NCBI GenBank assembly: GCA_963922315.1
Contig: CAWUID010000040.1
Location: 1 to 17,561, forward strand
Source: JAHDBG01 sp963922315
GTDB taxonomy: Bacteria; Pseudomonadota; Gammaproteobacteria; Chromatiales; Chromatiaceae
Length of the DNA: 17,561 nucleotides
Direction: 5' to 3'
In this document: positions 7,514-15,591 of the stretch, piece by piece
How positions within the stretch are numbered: position 1 is the stretch's first letter
How the letters are laid out: every line of letters starts with the position of its first letter
Program-made: the position numbers and the translations under genes
Notes under the pieces: generated by a model
What the model was told of the DNA's origin: nothing
Seen by the model: the letters and a program-made list of their open reading frames with translations, nothing else
Databases searched by the model: none

Positions 7514-10075
7514 ATGATCTCCATCGACATCGCCCGCGTTATCGACAAACTGAATGCGTATTGCCGCCACGCACTGGAAGAAGCCGCCAGCCTCAGCATC
7601 AGCCAGCACAGCGACGAAGTCGCAATTGGTCAGTTGCTGTACAAACTGGCCGAAAACCCCACCAGCGACGTGCGCCTGATCCTGCAACAGGCACAGATAG
7701 CGCACACTGACTTCCGGCGCCAGCTCAGCGACAGCTTCATCAATAGCAATAACACCCTGAGTGGCCAGTACCCGGCCTTCTCCCCGCTGCTGATTGAGGC
7801 CCTGCAAGAAGCCTGGCTGCTCAGCTCACTGGAGACTACGGCGGGCGAAATCCGCAGCGGAGCGCTGTTTCTGGTGGTGCTGCTCAATCCGGGACGCTAC
7901 CTGCCGCTGCCGCTGATCAACCTGCTGGATAATATCAACCGTGAGGCATTGCGCAAAAATTTTGCGCAACTGCTCGCCGACTCCGGCGAAACCCCGGATG
8001 CCAGCGATGCCCCGGCACAATCCGCCAGTGCCAGTGATGCTGACACACCACTGGCACGTTACGGCACCGATTACACTGCCCGCGCCCGCGCGGGCGAGAT
8101 TGACCCAGTGTTGTGCCGAGATGATGACATCGACCTGATGATCGACATCCTCAGCCGCCGCCGCAAAAACAACCCGATCGCGGTGGGCGAAGCCGGGGTC
8201 GGCAAGACCGCCCTGATCGAAGGACTGGCGCAGCGCATTGTCGCCCGGCGCGTACCGCAACACCTGCAACAGGTCGCTCTGTGGGGCCTGGACCTCGGTA
8301 CTCTGCAGGCTGGTGCCTCAGTGAAGGGTGAATTTGAAAAACGTCTGCAGGCGGTCATTGACCAGGTGAAACAAGCCGGTACTCCGATCATCCTGTTCAT
8401 TGACGAAGCGCACACATTGATCGGCGCGGGTAACCCGAGCGGCGGCAGCGATGCAGCCAACCTGCTGAAGCCCGCACTGGCCCGTGGCGAACTGCGTACT
8501 ATCGCCGCAACCACCTGGACTGAATACAAAAAATATATTGAAAAAGACCCGGCTCTGACCCGCCGCTTCCAGTTGATCCGCCTGGACGAACCCAGCATTG
8601 CAGACAGCATCCACATCCTGCGCGGCCTGCGCCCGCTGTACGAAAAGACCCACGGCGTCGATATCACTGAGGCAGCCATCCAGGCCGCTGCCAGGCTAAG
8701 CGCCCGCTACGTTGCCGGACGCCAACTGCCGGACAAAGCGATAGACGTGCTCGACACCGCCGCTGCGCGCGTCACCATGGCGCAGGAAATCCCACCACGC
8801 GAGCTCACCCGACTGGAAAACGAACATACCCAGAATGCCGCCGAGATCACCCTGCTGGAACGCGAACAGCGCTACGGCAACGCCATTGACACCGACCACC
8901 TGGACGCCCTGCAACAACGCCAGGCCGCCAATCAGGCCGAACAGGAACAATTGCACAGTACCTGGCAGGCCGCACGGGAACGCCTGGGCGCACAACTGGC
9001 GCACCGCCGCACACAAACCGCCGAACCGACAACCGACACCGCAGAGACCACTCTGCCGGACCAACCAGACGACGACACCTTCAGCCTGCCAATAGAAGTA
9101 GATCGTGAACACATCGCTGCGGTGATCGCCGACTGGACCGGTATTCCGATCACCACCCTGACCAGCGACCGACTGCAACGCATCCAGCAACTGGGCAAGC
9201 ACCTGAATGAACATATCCTGGGGCAGGTCGAGCCGATCCGCCAGATCCACAACCACCTGCTGACTGCCCTGGCCGACCTGCGCCGCCCCGGCACCCCACT
9301 CGGAGCCTACCTGCTGGTCGGCCCCAGCGGCGTCGGCAAGACCGAAACCGCCTTGCAGATCGCTGACTACCTGTTCGGCGGTCAGTCCACCACGATCAAC
9401 CTGTCCGAATATCAGGAAAAACACAGCCTGTCGCGTCTGATCGGTTCCCCTCCGGGCTATGTCGGTTACGGCGAAGGCGGTGTGCTCAGCGAGGCGATTC
9501 GCCAGCGTCCGTATGCCGTAGTGCTACTGGACGAAGTCGAAAAGGCCCATCCCGACATCCTGAATCTGTTCTACCAGGCCTTCGACAAAGGCGAAATCGC
9601 CGACGGTGAAGGTCGCCAGATTGACTGCCAGAACATCCTGTTCATCCTCACCGCCAACCTCGGCTTTGACGGCACTGATCTGGCCGATCCCAGCGCAGCC
9701 CAACTGGAACAGCAACTGCGCCACTACCTCAAGCCCGCGCTGCTGGCTCGTATGCAGCTCGTACGCTATGCCTACCTCAGCGCCGAGACACTACACGCGA
9801 TCGTCGAACAGCGCCTGCAACGCCTGCGCTACCGGATCCAGCAGCGCTACCAGGCCGAACTACACTACACCGCCGCCGTTAACGACACCCTACGCGACCG
9901 CTGCGAACAAACGGCGAACGGCGCACGCCAGCTGGATGCCATTATCGACGGTGAATTGCTGCCACCACTGTCACTGGCTCTGTTACGCCAGGTAGCCAGC
10001 GGCACACCGCCGCAGAAAATCACTCTGGCGCATGACAGCAGTGGCTTTCATGTGACCTTTGCACAGGATAGTTGA
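7514..10075 (+). CDS. clpV: T6SS sheath-recycling ATPase ClpV (TssH)
   Basis: An 853-residue Clp/Hsp100 ATPase of normal length. The N-terminal domain (about 1-160), which in this family binds the exposed TssC helix of contracted sheath, is followed by NBD1 with Walker A GEAGVGKT (225-232) and Walker B ILFIDEAH, a coiled-coil middle segment rich in Glu/Gln/Arg (about 430-500), and NBD2 with Walker A GPSGVGKT (603-610) and Walker B VVLLDEVEKAH. ClpV hexamers disassemble contracted TssB/TssC so that the sheath can be reused. No ClpP-binding loop is evident, as expected. The ATG at 7514 is preceded by the leader CCAGAGAGTCCTC, the same leader found at the relic start after tssL. Accessory genes flank clpV on both sides, whereas in the V. 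cholerae order it lies directly between tssL and vasH. Confidence 0.95.
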   Translation: MISIDIARVIDKLNAYCRHALEEAASLSISQHSDEVAIGQLLYKLAENPTSDVRLILQQAQIAHTDFRRQLSDSFINSNNTLSGQYPAFSPLLIEALQEAWLLSSLETTAGEIRSGALFLVVLLNPGRYLPLPLINLLDNINREALRKNFAQLLADSGETPDASDAPAQSASASDADTPLARYGTDYTARARAGEIDPVLCRDDDIDLMIDILSRRRKNNPIAVGEAGVGKTALIEGLAQRIVARRVPQHLQQVALWGLDLGTLQAGASVKGEFEKRLQAVIDQVKQAGTPIILFIDEAHTLIGAGNPSGGSDAANLLKPALARGELRTIAATTWTEYKKYIEKDPALTRRFQLIRLDEPSIADSIHILRGLRPLYEKTHGVDITEAAIQAAARLSARYVAGRQLPDKAIDVLDTAAARVTMAQEIPPRELTRLENEHTQNAAEITLLEREQRYGNAIDTDHLDALQQRQAANQAEQEQLHSTWQAARERLGAQLAHRRTQTAEPTTDTAETTLPDQPDDDTFSLPIEVDREHIAAVIADWTGIPITTLTSDRLQRIQQLGKHLNEHILGQVEPIRQIHNHLLTALADLRRPGTPLGAYLLVGPSGVGKTETALQIADYLFGGQSTTINLSEYQEKHSLSRLIGSPPGYVGYGEGGVLSEAIRQRPYAVVLLDEVEKAHPDILNLFYQAFDKGEIADGEGRQIDCQNILFILTANLGFDGTDLADPSAAQLEQQLRHYLKPALLARMQLVRYAYLSAETLHAIVEQRLQRLRYRIQQRYQAELHYTAAVNDTLRDRCEQTANGARQLDAIIDGELLPPLSLALLRQVASGTPPQKITLAHDSSGFHVTFAQDS

Positions 10076-10090
10076 CCATGAGGTAAACCC

Positions 10091-10606
10091 ATGACTGAGA
10101 CAGCCTACACAGCAGAAGCTGATTATTACCCGGCACCGGTTATTCTGGGAATACATAGCAATGCATTCAGTGCGGCGGTCTACAGTGCTGGACATGCCTG
10201 GATTACCGTTACCCGGGGTTACAACACTCAATATTACGGACTATGGCCTGATAACCACAGACTTACAAAAAATAATGGGCCAGGATATGACATACGTACA
10301 GGTCTGGAGAAAAACTACACCGCAGCAGCCAGCCGTTACTATGCTTTATCTGAAGACCAGGCGCAAAGCCTGGAGAGTCTGTTAAAGCGCAATGTCAGTT
10401 GGGGGATTACCCATAATTGCTCATTCTGGGCCAGTGCTGTGGTCCGGCTTATCATAGGCGAGGATGTAGACGCAGATGATTTTTTCGGATTTGAGACGCC
10501 ACGTGAACTCAGCAGAAATATTATCCTGCTTGAAGCGAAAAACCCGACAACTCGGCAAAACCCAAAAAGCTTAATCAAACCAGCGAATTCATCCTCCGCA
10601 AAATAA
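10091..10606 (+). CDS. Candidate T6SS effector, permuted papain-like (NlpC/P60-LRAT type) hydrolase
   Basis: A 171-residue protein without a signal peptide. The segment SAGHAWITV places a His at residue 35 on a predicted strand, and YYGLWPD follows; near the C-terminal third HNCSFWASAVV places Cys110 at the start of a helix. His before Cys in this setting is the arrangement of circularly permuted papain-like enzymes (NlpC/P60 and LRAT relatives), several of which are cell-wall amidases or peptidases. The gene after it encodes a lipoprotein and overlaps by one base (TAATG), the layout of a periplasm-acting effector with its immunity protein. TGAGGT at 10079-10084 is a good ribosome binding site. 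Composition is more AT-rich than clpV. The fold assignment rests on two motifs, and substrate and delivery are inferred. I cannot place it in a named Tae family. Confidence 0.55.
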   Translation: MTETAYTAEADYYPAPVILGIHSNAFSAAVYSAGHAWITVTRGYNTQYYGLWPDNHRLTKNNGPGYDIRTGLEKNYTAAASRYYALSEDQAQSLESLLKRNVSWGITHNCSFWASAVVRLIIGEDVDADDFFGFETPRELSRNIILLEAKNPTTRQNPKSLIKPANSSSAK

Positions 10607-10980
10607 TGAAGTTCATTTACCTGTGCCTGCTATGCCTGCTCAGTGCTTGTATCCCGGAAGGAGAGCGACCTTATCATCGGGATGAGCTACAGAACCTGAC
10701 GATAACCCGCACTGCAACAGGTCAACTCCGGCTCACCTGCCAGCCACGGCTGGAAACGCTGTATCACTATGTCGGGGCCAGATTGCATCAGGATAACCAT
10801 GCCTTAGTTGTGCAACTGATTCGCTGCCCCATTGAGACCATCTGTCAAGTGGACAGTGAGCCAGTGCAGAATAACGATATACCGGGCAAAAGCCACACAA
10901 TATTGCCCGAGGCAAACTCACTCTATCTGGATGATGGCCAGAACCGTCAGCTGCTCTGGTCGCTACCCACATCACTCTGA
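10606..10980 (+). CDS. Small lipoprotein, candidate immunity protein for the upstream effector
   Basis: A 124-residue lipoprotein: a short hydrophobic signal peptide ends in LLSAC with Cys15 as the lipidation site. The mature part is about 110 residues, with predicted beta strands (NLTITRTATGQLRLTC, ALVVQLIRC) and four further cysteines that could form disulfides in the periplasm. Ile at +2 after the cysteine does not signal inner-membrane retention, so the outer membrane is likely. Its start overlaps the stop of the candidate hydrolase by one base, so expression is coupled. T6SS immunity proteins against cell-wall enzymes are typically small periplasmic or lipid-anchored proteins encoded next to the effector, which is the basis of the call. 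No family is recognised. Confidence 0.6.
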   Translation: MKFIYLCLLCLLSACIPEGERPYHRDELQNLTITRTATGQLRLTCQPRLETLYHYVGARLHQDNHALVVQLIRCPIETICQVDSEPVQNNDIPGKSHTILPEANSLYLDDGQNRQLLWSLPTSL

Positions 10981-10990
10981 GGAACACCGG

Positions 10991-11584
10991 ATGAAATATA
11001 CCCCCATGCTCTGTCTGTTGATCAGCCTGGCCGGCTGTGCCACCCAGCCATCGGCTACCGTAGCCACTGACCTGTATGCCCGACTGCCGCACTATCAGGG
11101 CATCGAACATTATCGTGCCTGCGTTCTGCTGGGCGAGCTGGAACTCACTGAGCGGCAACTACAAACCCTCCAGATCCGCACAGCCAAAGATCCGGAGGCC
11201 GACCTCTGCGATCACTATCTGCCAGCCCGGCAACAACTGGGCCCACAGGCCATGCAGAATTTCCTGACCAGCATCCCCACTGGCAGAGCACAAATAGCCT
11301 TGTGGCAGCTGCATGCCGAGGCCGGGTTTCCGGTCAGCTTCACCCCGCCCTACATCACCCTGCTCAACCGCTACGCCAGTAACCACCCACGTGCACTGGA
11401 TATCCTGATCTCAGCCATACCCTATGCGGATGCCAGCATTGCGCAGCAATTGATTGACCTGCTGGCGAATCACTACCGGTATCGGCCCACTCAGGTACAG
11501 AATCAACTACAGACATGGAATATAGCGGCTGACACTATCCACCTCATCCGGCAAAACGCCGAACATACAGGACATCAACCATGA
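10991..11584 (+). CDS. Lipoprotein, candidate immunity or accessory protein for the L,D-transpeptidase-like effector
   Basis: A 197-residue lipoprotein. The signal peptide MKYTPMLCLLISLAGC ends in the lipobox LAGC (Cys16). The remaining 180 residues look mostly helical (repeated segments such as YRACVLLGELELTERQLQTL and ALDILISAIPYADASIAQQL) and may form a small helical-repeat domain. The ATG at 10991 is chosen because GAGGA at 10979-10983 gives a ribosome binding site and the signal peptide begins there; an open frame further upstream only shadows the previous gene. The stop overlaps the start of the next gene as ATGA, so the two are probably translated together. Neighbourhood suggests immunity to the transpeptidase-like protein. 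A structural T6SS accessory role is the alternative. I do not recognise the family. Confidence 0.55.
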   Translation: MKYTPMLCLLISLAGCATQPSATVATDLYARLPHYQGIEHYRACVLLGELELTERQLQTLQIRTAKDPEADLCDHYLPARQQLGPQAMQNFLTSIPTGRAQIALWQLHAEAGFPVSFTPPYITLLNRYASNHPRALDILISAIPYADASIAQQLIDLLANHYRYRPTQVQNQLQTWNIAADTIHLIRQNAEHTGHQP

Positions 11585-11949
11585 GCACACTGACCTACAG
11601 CTTAACAGCAGGCAGACTGACCTGGGGCGCAACCCACTATAGTGCGGTCTCCGGCCCACATGGCAATGGCCCATTACCCATCGGCAGCTACACAGTGCAA
11701 ACACGGCGGGTCGCTGACGGAAGCTTGGGGGCTGGCTTTACCGACAGCATAAGCGGCAACAGCTGGTTCATTCCACTCACCCCGCAATTCAATACTACCC
11801 GTAGCGGTTTTGGTATCCACCCGGATGGTAATGTCCCGGGGACTCGGGGCTGCATCGGACTCACCGGCACCGATGCACAAAACTTCTGGCTGCTATGGAA
11901 CAGAACACCGCTGGCCTCCCGACCCACGCAACTAACCGTCACTGCCTGA
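11581..11949 (+). CDS. Candidate T6SS effector, L,D-transpeptidase-like (Tlde1/DUF2778-type) enzyme
   Basis: A 122-residue protein without a signal peptide. It carries the catalytic block FGIHPDGNVPGTRGCIGL with His80 and nucleophile Cys91, and an upstream PLPIGSYTV strand, the pattern of YkuD/DUF2778-type L,D-transpeptidases. Members such as Salmonella Tlde1 are T6SS effectors that cut or exchange peptidoglycan tetrapeptides; related small proteins also occur in prophages. A cytoplasmic start with a periplasmic substrate, a partner lipoprotein overlapping by 4 bases upstream, and a place between clpV and the T6SS regulator all favour an effector. It is close to the minimal catalytic domain and has no PAAR, Hcp or VgrG fusion, so it would need a carrier. 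A housekeeping or phage lysis role is less likely here. Confidence 0.68.
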   Translation: MSTLTYSLTAGRLTWGATHYSAVSGPHGNGPLPIGSYTVQTRRVADGSLGAGFTDSISGNSWFIPLTPQFNTTRSGFGIHPDGNVPGTRGCIGLTGTDAQNFWLLWNRTPLASRPTQLTVTA

Positions 11950-11957
11950 ACACCGGT

Positions 11958-13448
11958 ATGACACTGCTTGATCAACTGCCCGCTATCCTGACCGACACCG
12001 AGCCGCTGCAGGCATGTATCCGGCAACTGTTGTACCCGGCCTGCGCCGCCAGGGTCTATCAGCTATACACACCAGACATCACCGGACAGCAACTGGAACC
12101 CGGTCTGCAATGGTGCGCCACGGCAGCCACCGGACAGGATTTTCCCGCTGTCCCACTGGACGACCTGAACCACCCACTCAGCCACAGCTATCGCACCCAC
12201 ACCCGCCAAGCCGCTTTTCCACTGCACGGACGTGTGATCAACAGCGATGCCTGGCATGCCCTGCAACAGCAACATCCGCAAAACCTGTACCTGCAGATCG
12301 AACTTCTGCAGATCGAACCACACCAGCCGCCGCATGGCATCCTGCTCTTGTTCAATACACCGCCGGAGGTGACACCTGGCCCAACCTGGGCAGGCAAACT
12401 GCGTCTGTTCACTGCTCTGTTGCAACAACAACAACACTATGCCCGCCAGCATCAAGCTCGACATCAGCAACAACAACAACTACGGCAAAAGACCCAACAC
12501 CAACACCAGCAACAACAACAAAGTCAGATTGCGGCCCGTTACATCGGCACCGATGCCGCCAGCCGCGCCGTACAACACGGCATTCAACGTGCTGCGCAAC
12601 ACGAACAAAACATCCTGATTCAGGGCGAAACCGGCAGCGGTAAAGACCTGGTCGCTACCCTCATCCACCAACACTCCGCGCGCGCCGAACAACCCTTTAT
12701 CGCAGTCAACTGTGCTGCAATACCAGAACACCTGATCGAGGCTGAACTGTTCGGTACCAGCAAAGGCGCTTACACTGGCAGCACCCACCAGCGCGAAGGC
12801 CTGATCGCAGCAGCTGACGGCGGCACCCTGTTCCTTGACGAAATCGGCGACATGCCGCTACATTTACAGGCCATCCTGCTGCGCGTTCTGCAACAAAAGA
12901 CCTACCGACGCCTGGGCGAAACCCGTGAACGACAGGCCAACTTCCGCCTGCTCAGTGCCACCCACGCCCCGTTGCGCGAACGTATTCGCGAACAGCGCTT
13001 CCGTCAGGACCTGTACTACCGCATCGCCCAGCAACACCTGGAAGTCCCGGCACTACGGGTACACCGTCAAGACATCCCGGCTCTCACCCGACATCTGATC
13101 CACCAGTACAACCAGACCCACGGACAACACCACCCGCCACTGACTGCCAACGTCCTGACCCGTCTGCAACAACATCACTGGCCCGGCAACGTGCGCGAAC
13201 TACAAAATGTCGTTCACCGTTACCTGACCGATCAGCAGCTGCACCTGATGCCGGAGATTACCGAACGCGACGATACCCAACACATCACCGACCTGCGCGC
13301 CGCACGCCAGCAATTTGAAAAACATCTGATTCAGCAACGCCTGAATCGTTACCACGGCAATCGCGCCCGTGCTGCCGCCAGCCTGGGACTACCAAAGCGT
13401 ACCCTGGCACATAAATGCCAACAATATGCCATCCGGACACCATCATGA
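11958..13448 (+). CDS. vasH: Sigma54-dependent T6SS transcriptional activator, VasH-like
   Basis: A 496-residue bacterial enhancer-binding protein. The N-terminal 150 residues form a sensor-like domain that I cannot assign securely, although a GAF-like fold is usual in VasH. A Gln/His-rich linker (about 155-190) encoded by CAA/CAG runs follows, then an AAA+ domain with Walker A GETGSGKD (223-230), the sigma54-contacting loop GAYTGS (270-275) and Walker B GGTLFLDEIGD (288-298), and a Fis-type helix-turn-helix (NRARAAASLGLPKRTLAHKC). VasH activates sigma54 promoters of hcp/vgrG operons in V. cholerae. The loop differs from canonical GAFTGA at positions 3 and 6. The ATG at 11958, 8 bases after the previous stop, is preferred to one at 11895 inside the preceding gene. 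The stop overlaps the vasI start as ATGA. Confidence 0.88.
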   Translation: MTLLDQLPAILTDTEPLQACIRQLLYPACAARVYQLYTPDITGQQLEPGLQWCATAATGQDFPAVPLDDLNHPLSHSYRTHTRQAAFPLHGRVINSDAWHALQQQHPQNLYLQIELLQIEPHQPPHGILLLFNTPPEVTPGPTWAGKLRLFTALLQQQQHYARQHQARHQQQQQLRQKTQHQHQQQQQSQIAARYIGTDAASRAVQHGIQRAAQHEQNILIQGETGSGKDLVATLIHQHSARAEQPFIAVNCAAIPEHLIEAELFGTSKGAYTGSTHQREGLIAAADGGTLFLDEIGDMPLHLQAILLRVLQQKTYRRLGETRERQANFRLLSATHAPLRERIREQRFRQDLYYRIAQQHLEVPALRVHRQDIPALTRHLIHQYNQTHGQHHPPLTANVLTRLQQHHWPGNVRELQNVVHRYLTDQQLHLMPEITERDDTQHITDLRAARQQFEKHLIQQRLNRYHGNRARAAASLGLPKRTLAHKCQQYAIRTPS

Positions 13449-14155
13449 AACGCATCACCCTCAGCAGCCTGCTGCTGCTCAGTCCACTCAGCCTGCCCGC
13501 CGTCACTCTGGATCCGATTGATGTTGCCACCTGTCAGGCGGAGACTATGCCATTGGCACGCCTGACCTGTTACGACACTCTGTTGCAGACACCCGTCCAT
13601 GCCGTCGATATACCAGCACCAGTCGCGCCACGCGAACCGACGCTGCTCGACCACATCCGCACTCAGGAAAGCCAACGCCACACCGACGACGAACCTCTAC
13701 TGCTTAACAGCCAGATAGAACATGCTGACAGTGGTCAACAACAAGTCCTGATCACCACCCCGGCAATCGGTGCTATCGGTACCCGCCCGATTCTGGCCCT
13801 CAGTTGTCAACGCAACATCACACAACTCCAGATTGTCCTGGACGAACCGCTGCGCGGCAAAACCGTCAACCTGCAAATTCTGGACGCCAGCGATAACCTG
13901 CGCAGCGAAGCATTATGGCACATCCGGGGAACCGGTCAGATCGTCGCCAGCGGACGTGGCATGCCCAGTATTCACCACATCCGTCAATTACAACACACCC
14001 CCTACATCCAGCTGCACAGCAACATCGCTGCCCTGGACGGCCTGCGTTTTGACCTGACCCACTTCGCCGCCAGACTGCGACAACTGGCACACGCCTGCCA
14101 CTGGCATCCGGGTCTGATCGGCACCCGGCACAAAATCCCGGAGCACCGGCCATGA
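13445..14155 (+). CDS. vasI: T6SS-associated exported protein VasI/TagO
   Basis: A 236-residue protein with an N-terminal signal peptide (MKRITLSSLLLLSPLSLPA, cleavage likely after residue 19) and no lipobox. The mature start has the VasI/TagO pattern CQAETMPLARLTCYD, a Cys-x(n)-LARLxCYD segment, followed by a less conserved region and a C-terminal beta-rich half (PILALSCQRNITQLQIVLDE). V. cholerae VasI is a periplasmic accessory protein of unclear mechanism encoded between vasH and vasJ, exactly the position here. It overlaps vasH by 4 bases at the start and tssA by 4 bases at the end, so the three genes form a translationally coupled block. Family assignment rests on the N-terminal motif and on synteny. 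Confidence 0.82.
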   Translation: MKRITLSSLLLLSPLSLPAVTLDPIDVATCQAETMPLARLTCYDTLLQTPVHAVDIPAPVAPREPTLLDHIRTQESQRHTDDEPLLLNSQIEHADSGQQQVLITTPAIGAIGTRPILALSCQRNITQLQIVLDEPLRGKTVNLQILDASDNLRSEALWHIRGTGQIVASGRGMPSIHHIRQLQHTPYIQLHSNIAALDGLRFDLTHFAARLRQLAHACHWHPGLIGTRHKIPEHRP

Positions 14156-15546
14156 TAGACGCCCTGCTAGCACCGATTCCTGGTGATAAACCGACCGGGC
14201 AGCACGACGAAGACAATCCGGCCTATCAGGAGCTGGAACAACAAATGAGCAAATACGGCACCCTGCACCAGAACAGCATCAACTGGGAACGGGTCGACCA
14301 GCTAGCCCAACAACTGCTCACCACACAAGTCAAACATTATCGCGTACTCAGCCACCAAATCACCTACTGGCTGATCCGGAACGGCAGTGACGGCTTGACC
14401 AACAGCCTGCAACTGTTAGATGGCTACCTGCAAACCTACTGGCAAAACGCCTACCCGAAACCCGGCAATATCGGCAGCAAACACCGCCGTCGCCTGGTCG
14501 ACCAGATTTTATACCGCATCGACAAACAAGCACCCCGCATTCTGGAAAACAGTCCGCCAGCTGATCCTACCTCACTACAACAGGCCCGCACCCAACTCGG
14601 CAAGGCCCTGAAAAAGCGCAAAATTGCCGACAATCTGGCACAGTTGGATCAGCAACTGAACACGCTGGCCCGACGAGTCAAACCCGCGACAACACCCACC
14701 GCTCCACCAGCATCACTCACTGCTGCCCCACCCGATGCACAGGAAGCACGCCAGATCAAACGCCTGTTGCTGCAACAGGCCACCCACATCAACCAGCGCC
14801 AGCCGGACGACCCGCTCGGCTACCAACTGCGCCGCTACGCCCTGTGGGCCGACATCCAGAGTGCACCGCCGACCGACCAACAAGGCCACACCGAACTGAG
14901 TGCACCACCCGGTGATCGGGTACGCGACTATCAGGATCACCTGGCCCGCCGCACTGTCACCATCGAACACCTGCAACGTCTGGAACAAAGCATTGCCGCC
15001 AGCCCCTTCTGGCTGCAAGGTTCCTGCCTCGCAGTCGCCATGGCGCAACAACTTGGTCTGGATCGAGTCGCCGAGGCAATATGCACCAGTACTCAGGCCA
15101 TGCTACAACGACTACCTGCCCTGCAGAACAGCCGTTTCCGCGGCGGTGAACCCTTCCTCAGCGAAACCGACCTGGCCCATCTGACACCCCCAGCAGCACC
15201 CACGGCCAGCCAACCGACAGAGGCCCCGGCAGCGGCCACCGCCAACCTGCCGGAATGGGCTGCGCAACAACACAGCCTTGATCAGATACGCCAAAAACAA
15301 GGCATCGGAGATGTGCTGGCCCAGATCGAACAACAACAACAACAACACGACACCCCACGAGAACGCAGCTACCTGCAACTCCTGGCCAGCGAACAACTCC
15401 AGGCCGCCGACCTGCCCAACCTGGCCCATGACCTGCTGCTGACCACCCAGCGACGCCTGAAAAACATGACCGTCGCCGAATGGGAACCCGGCTACCTGCA
15501 ACGCCTGCAGGCCGCGATTACCGCAACTACTCCACCGAGACAGTAA
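14152..15546 (+). CDS. tssA: T6SS protein TssA/VasJ (ImpA N-terminal domain)
   Basis: A 464-residue cytoplasmic protein. The ImpA-N domain occupies about residues 1-110, with the markers LLAPIPGDKPTG, DNPAYQELEQQM and WERVDQLAQQLL, then YLQTYWQNAYPKP. A long variable Ala/Pro/Gln-rich middle follows (about 180-220 and 340-370), and the C-terminal region resembles VasJ (LERTV-like helices, then REDSYLQL-like REREYLQ in the form RERSYLQLLASEQL). TssA proteins prime the baseplate and tail tube-sheath, or cap the growing sheath, depending on their C-terminus. A CAA run at 15329-15346 encodes a short polyglutamine. It follows vasI with a 4-base overlap. In V. cholerae the next gene is tssM (vasK); here coding stops at 15546 and a repeat element follows. 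Confidence 0.86.
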   Translation: MIDALLAPIPGDKPTGQHDEDNPAYQELEQQMSKYGTLHQNSINWERVDQLAQQLLTTQVKHYRVLSHQITYWLIRNGSDGLTNSLQLLDGYLQTYWQNAYPKPGNIGSKHRRRLVDQILYRIDKQAPRILENSPPADPTSLQQARTQLGKALKKRKIADNLAQLDQQLNTLARRVKPATTPTAPPASLTAAPPDAQEARQIKRLLLQQATHINQRQPDDPLGYQLRRYALWADIQSAPPTDQQGHTELSAPPGDRVRDYQDHLARRTVTIEHLQRLEQSIAASPFWLQGSCLAVAMAQQLGLDRVAEAICTSTQAMLQRLPALQNSRFRGGEPFLSETDLAHLTPPAAPTASQPTEAPAAATANLPEWAAQQHSLDQIRQKQGIGDVLAQIEQQQQQHDTPRERSYLQLLASEQLQAADLPNLAHDLLLTTQRRLKNMTVAEWEPGYLQRLQAAITATTPPRQ

Positions 15547-15591
15547 AAACGTATTTACGAATGGTTACCTCTACGTCAATCAGGTCAGCAC

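Noticed and set aside
8696..9424. Long antisense open frame (242 codons) within clpV
   Set aside because: It is a mirror of GC-rich clpV codons, with no start signal or recognisable domain; the + strand ClpV motifs explain this stretch.
12420..12525. CAA repeats as a CRISPR or tandem-repeat array
   Set aside because: They are short in-frame codon runs in a linker with no spacer structure.
12014..12643. Second + strand open frame overlapping the vasH-like gene
   Set aside because: Thr/Pro/Arg-rich, low-complexity translation typical of an out-of-frame reading; the VasH frame carries all motifs.
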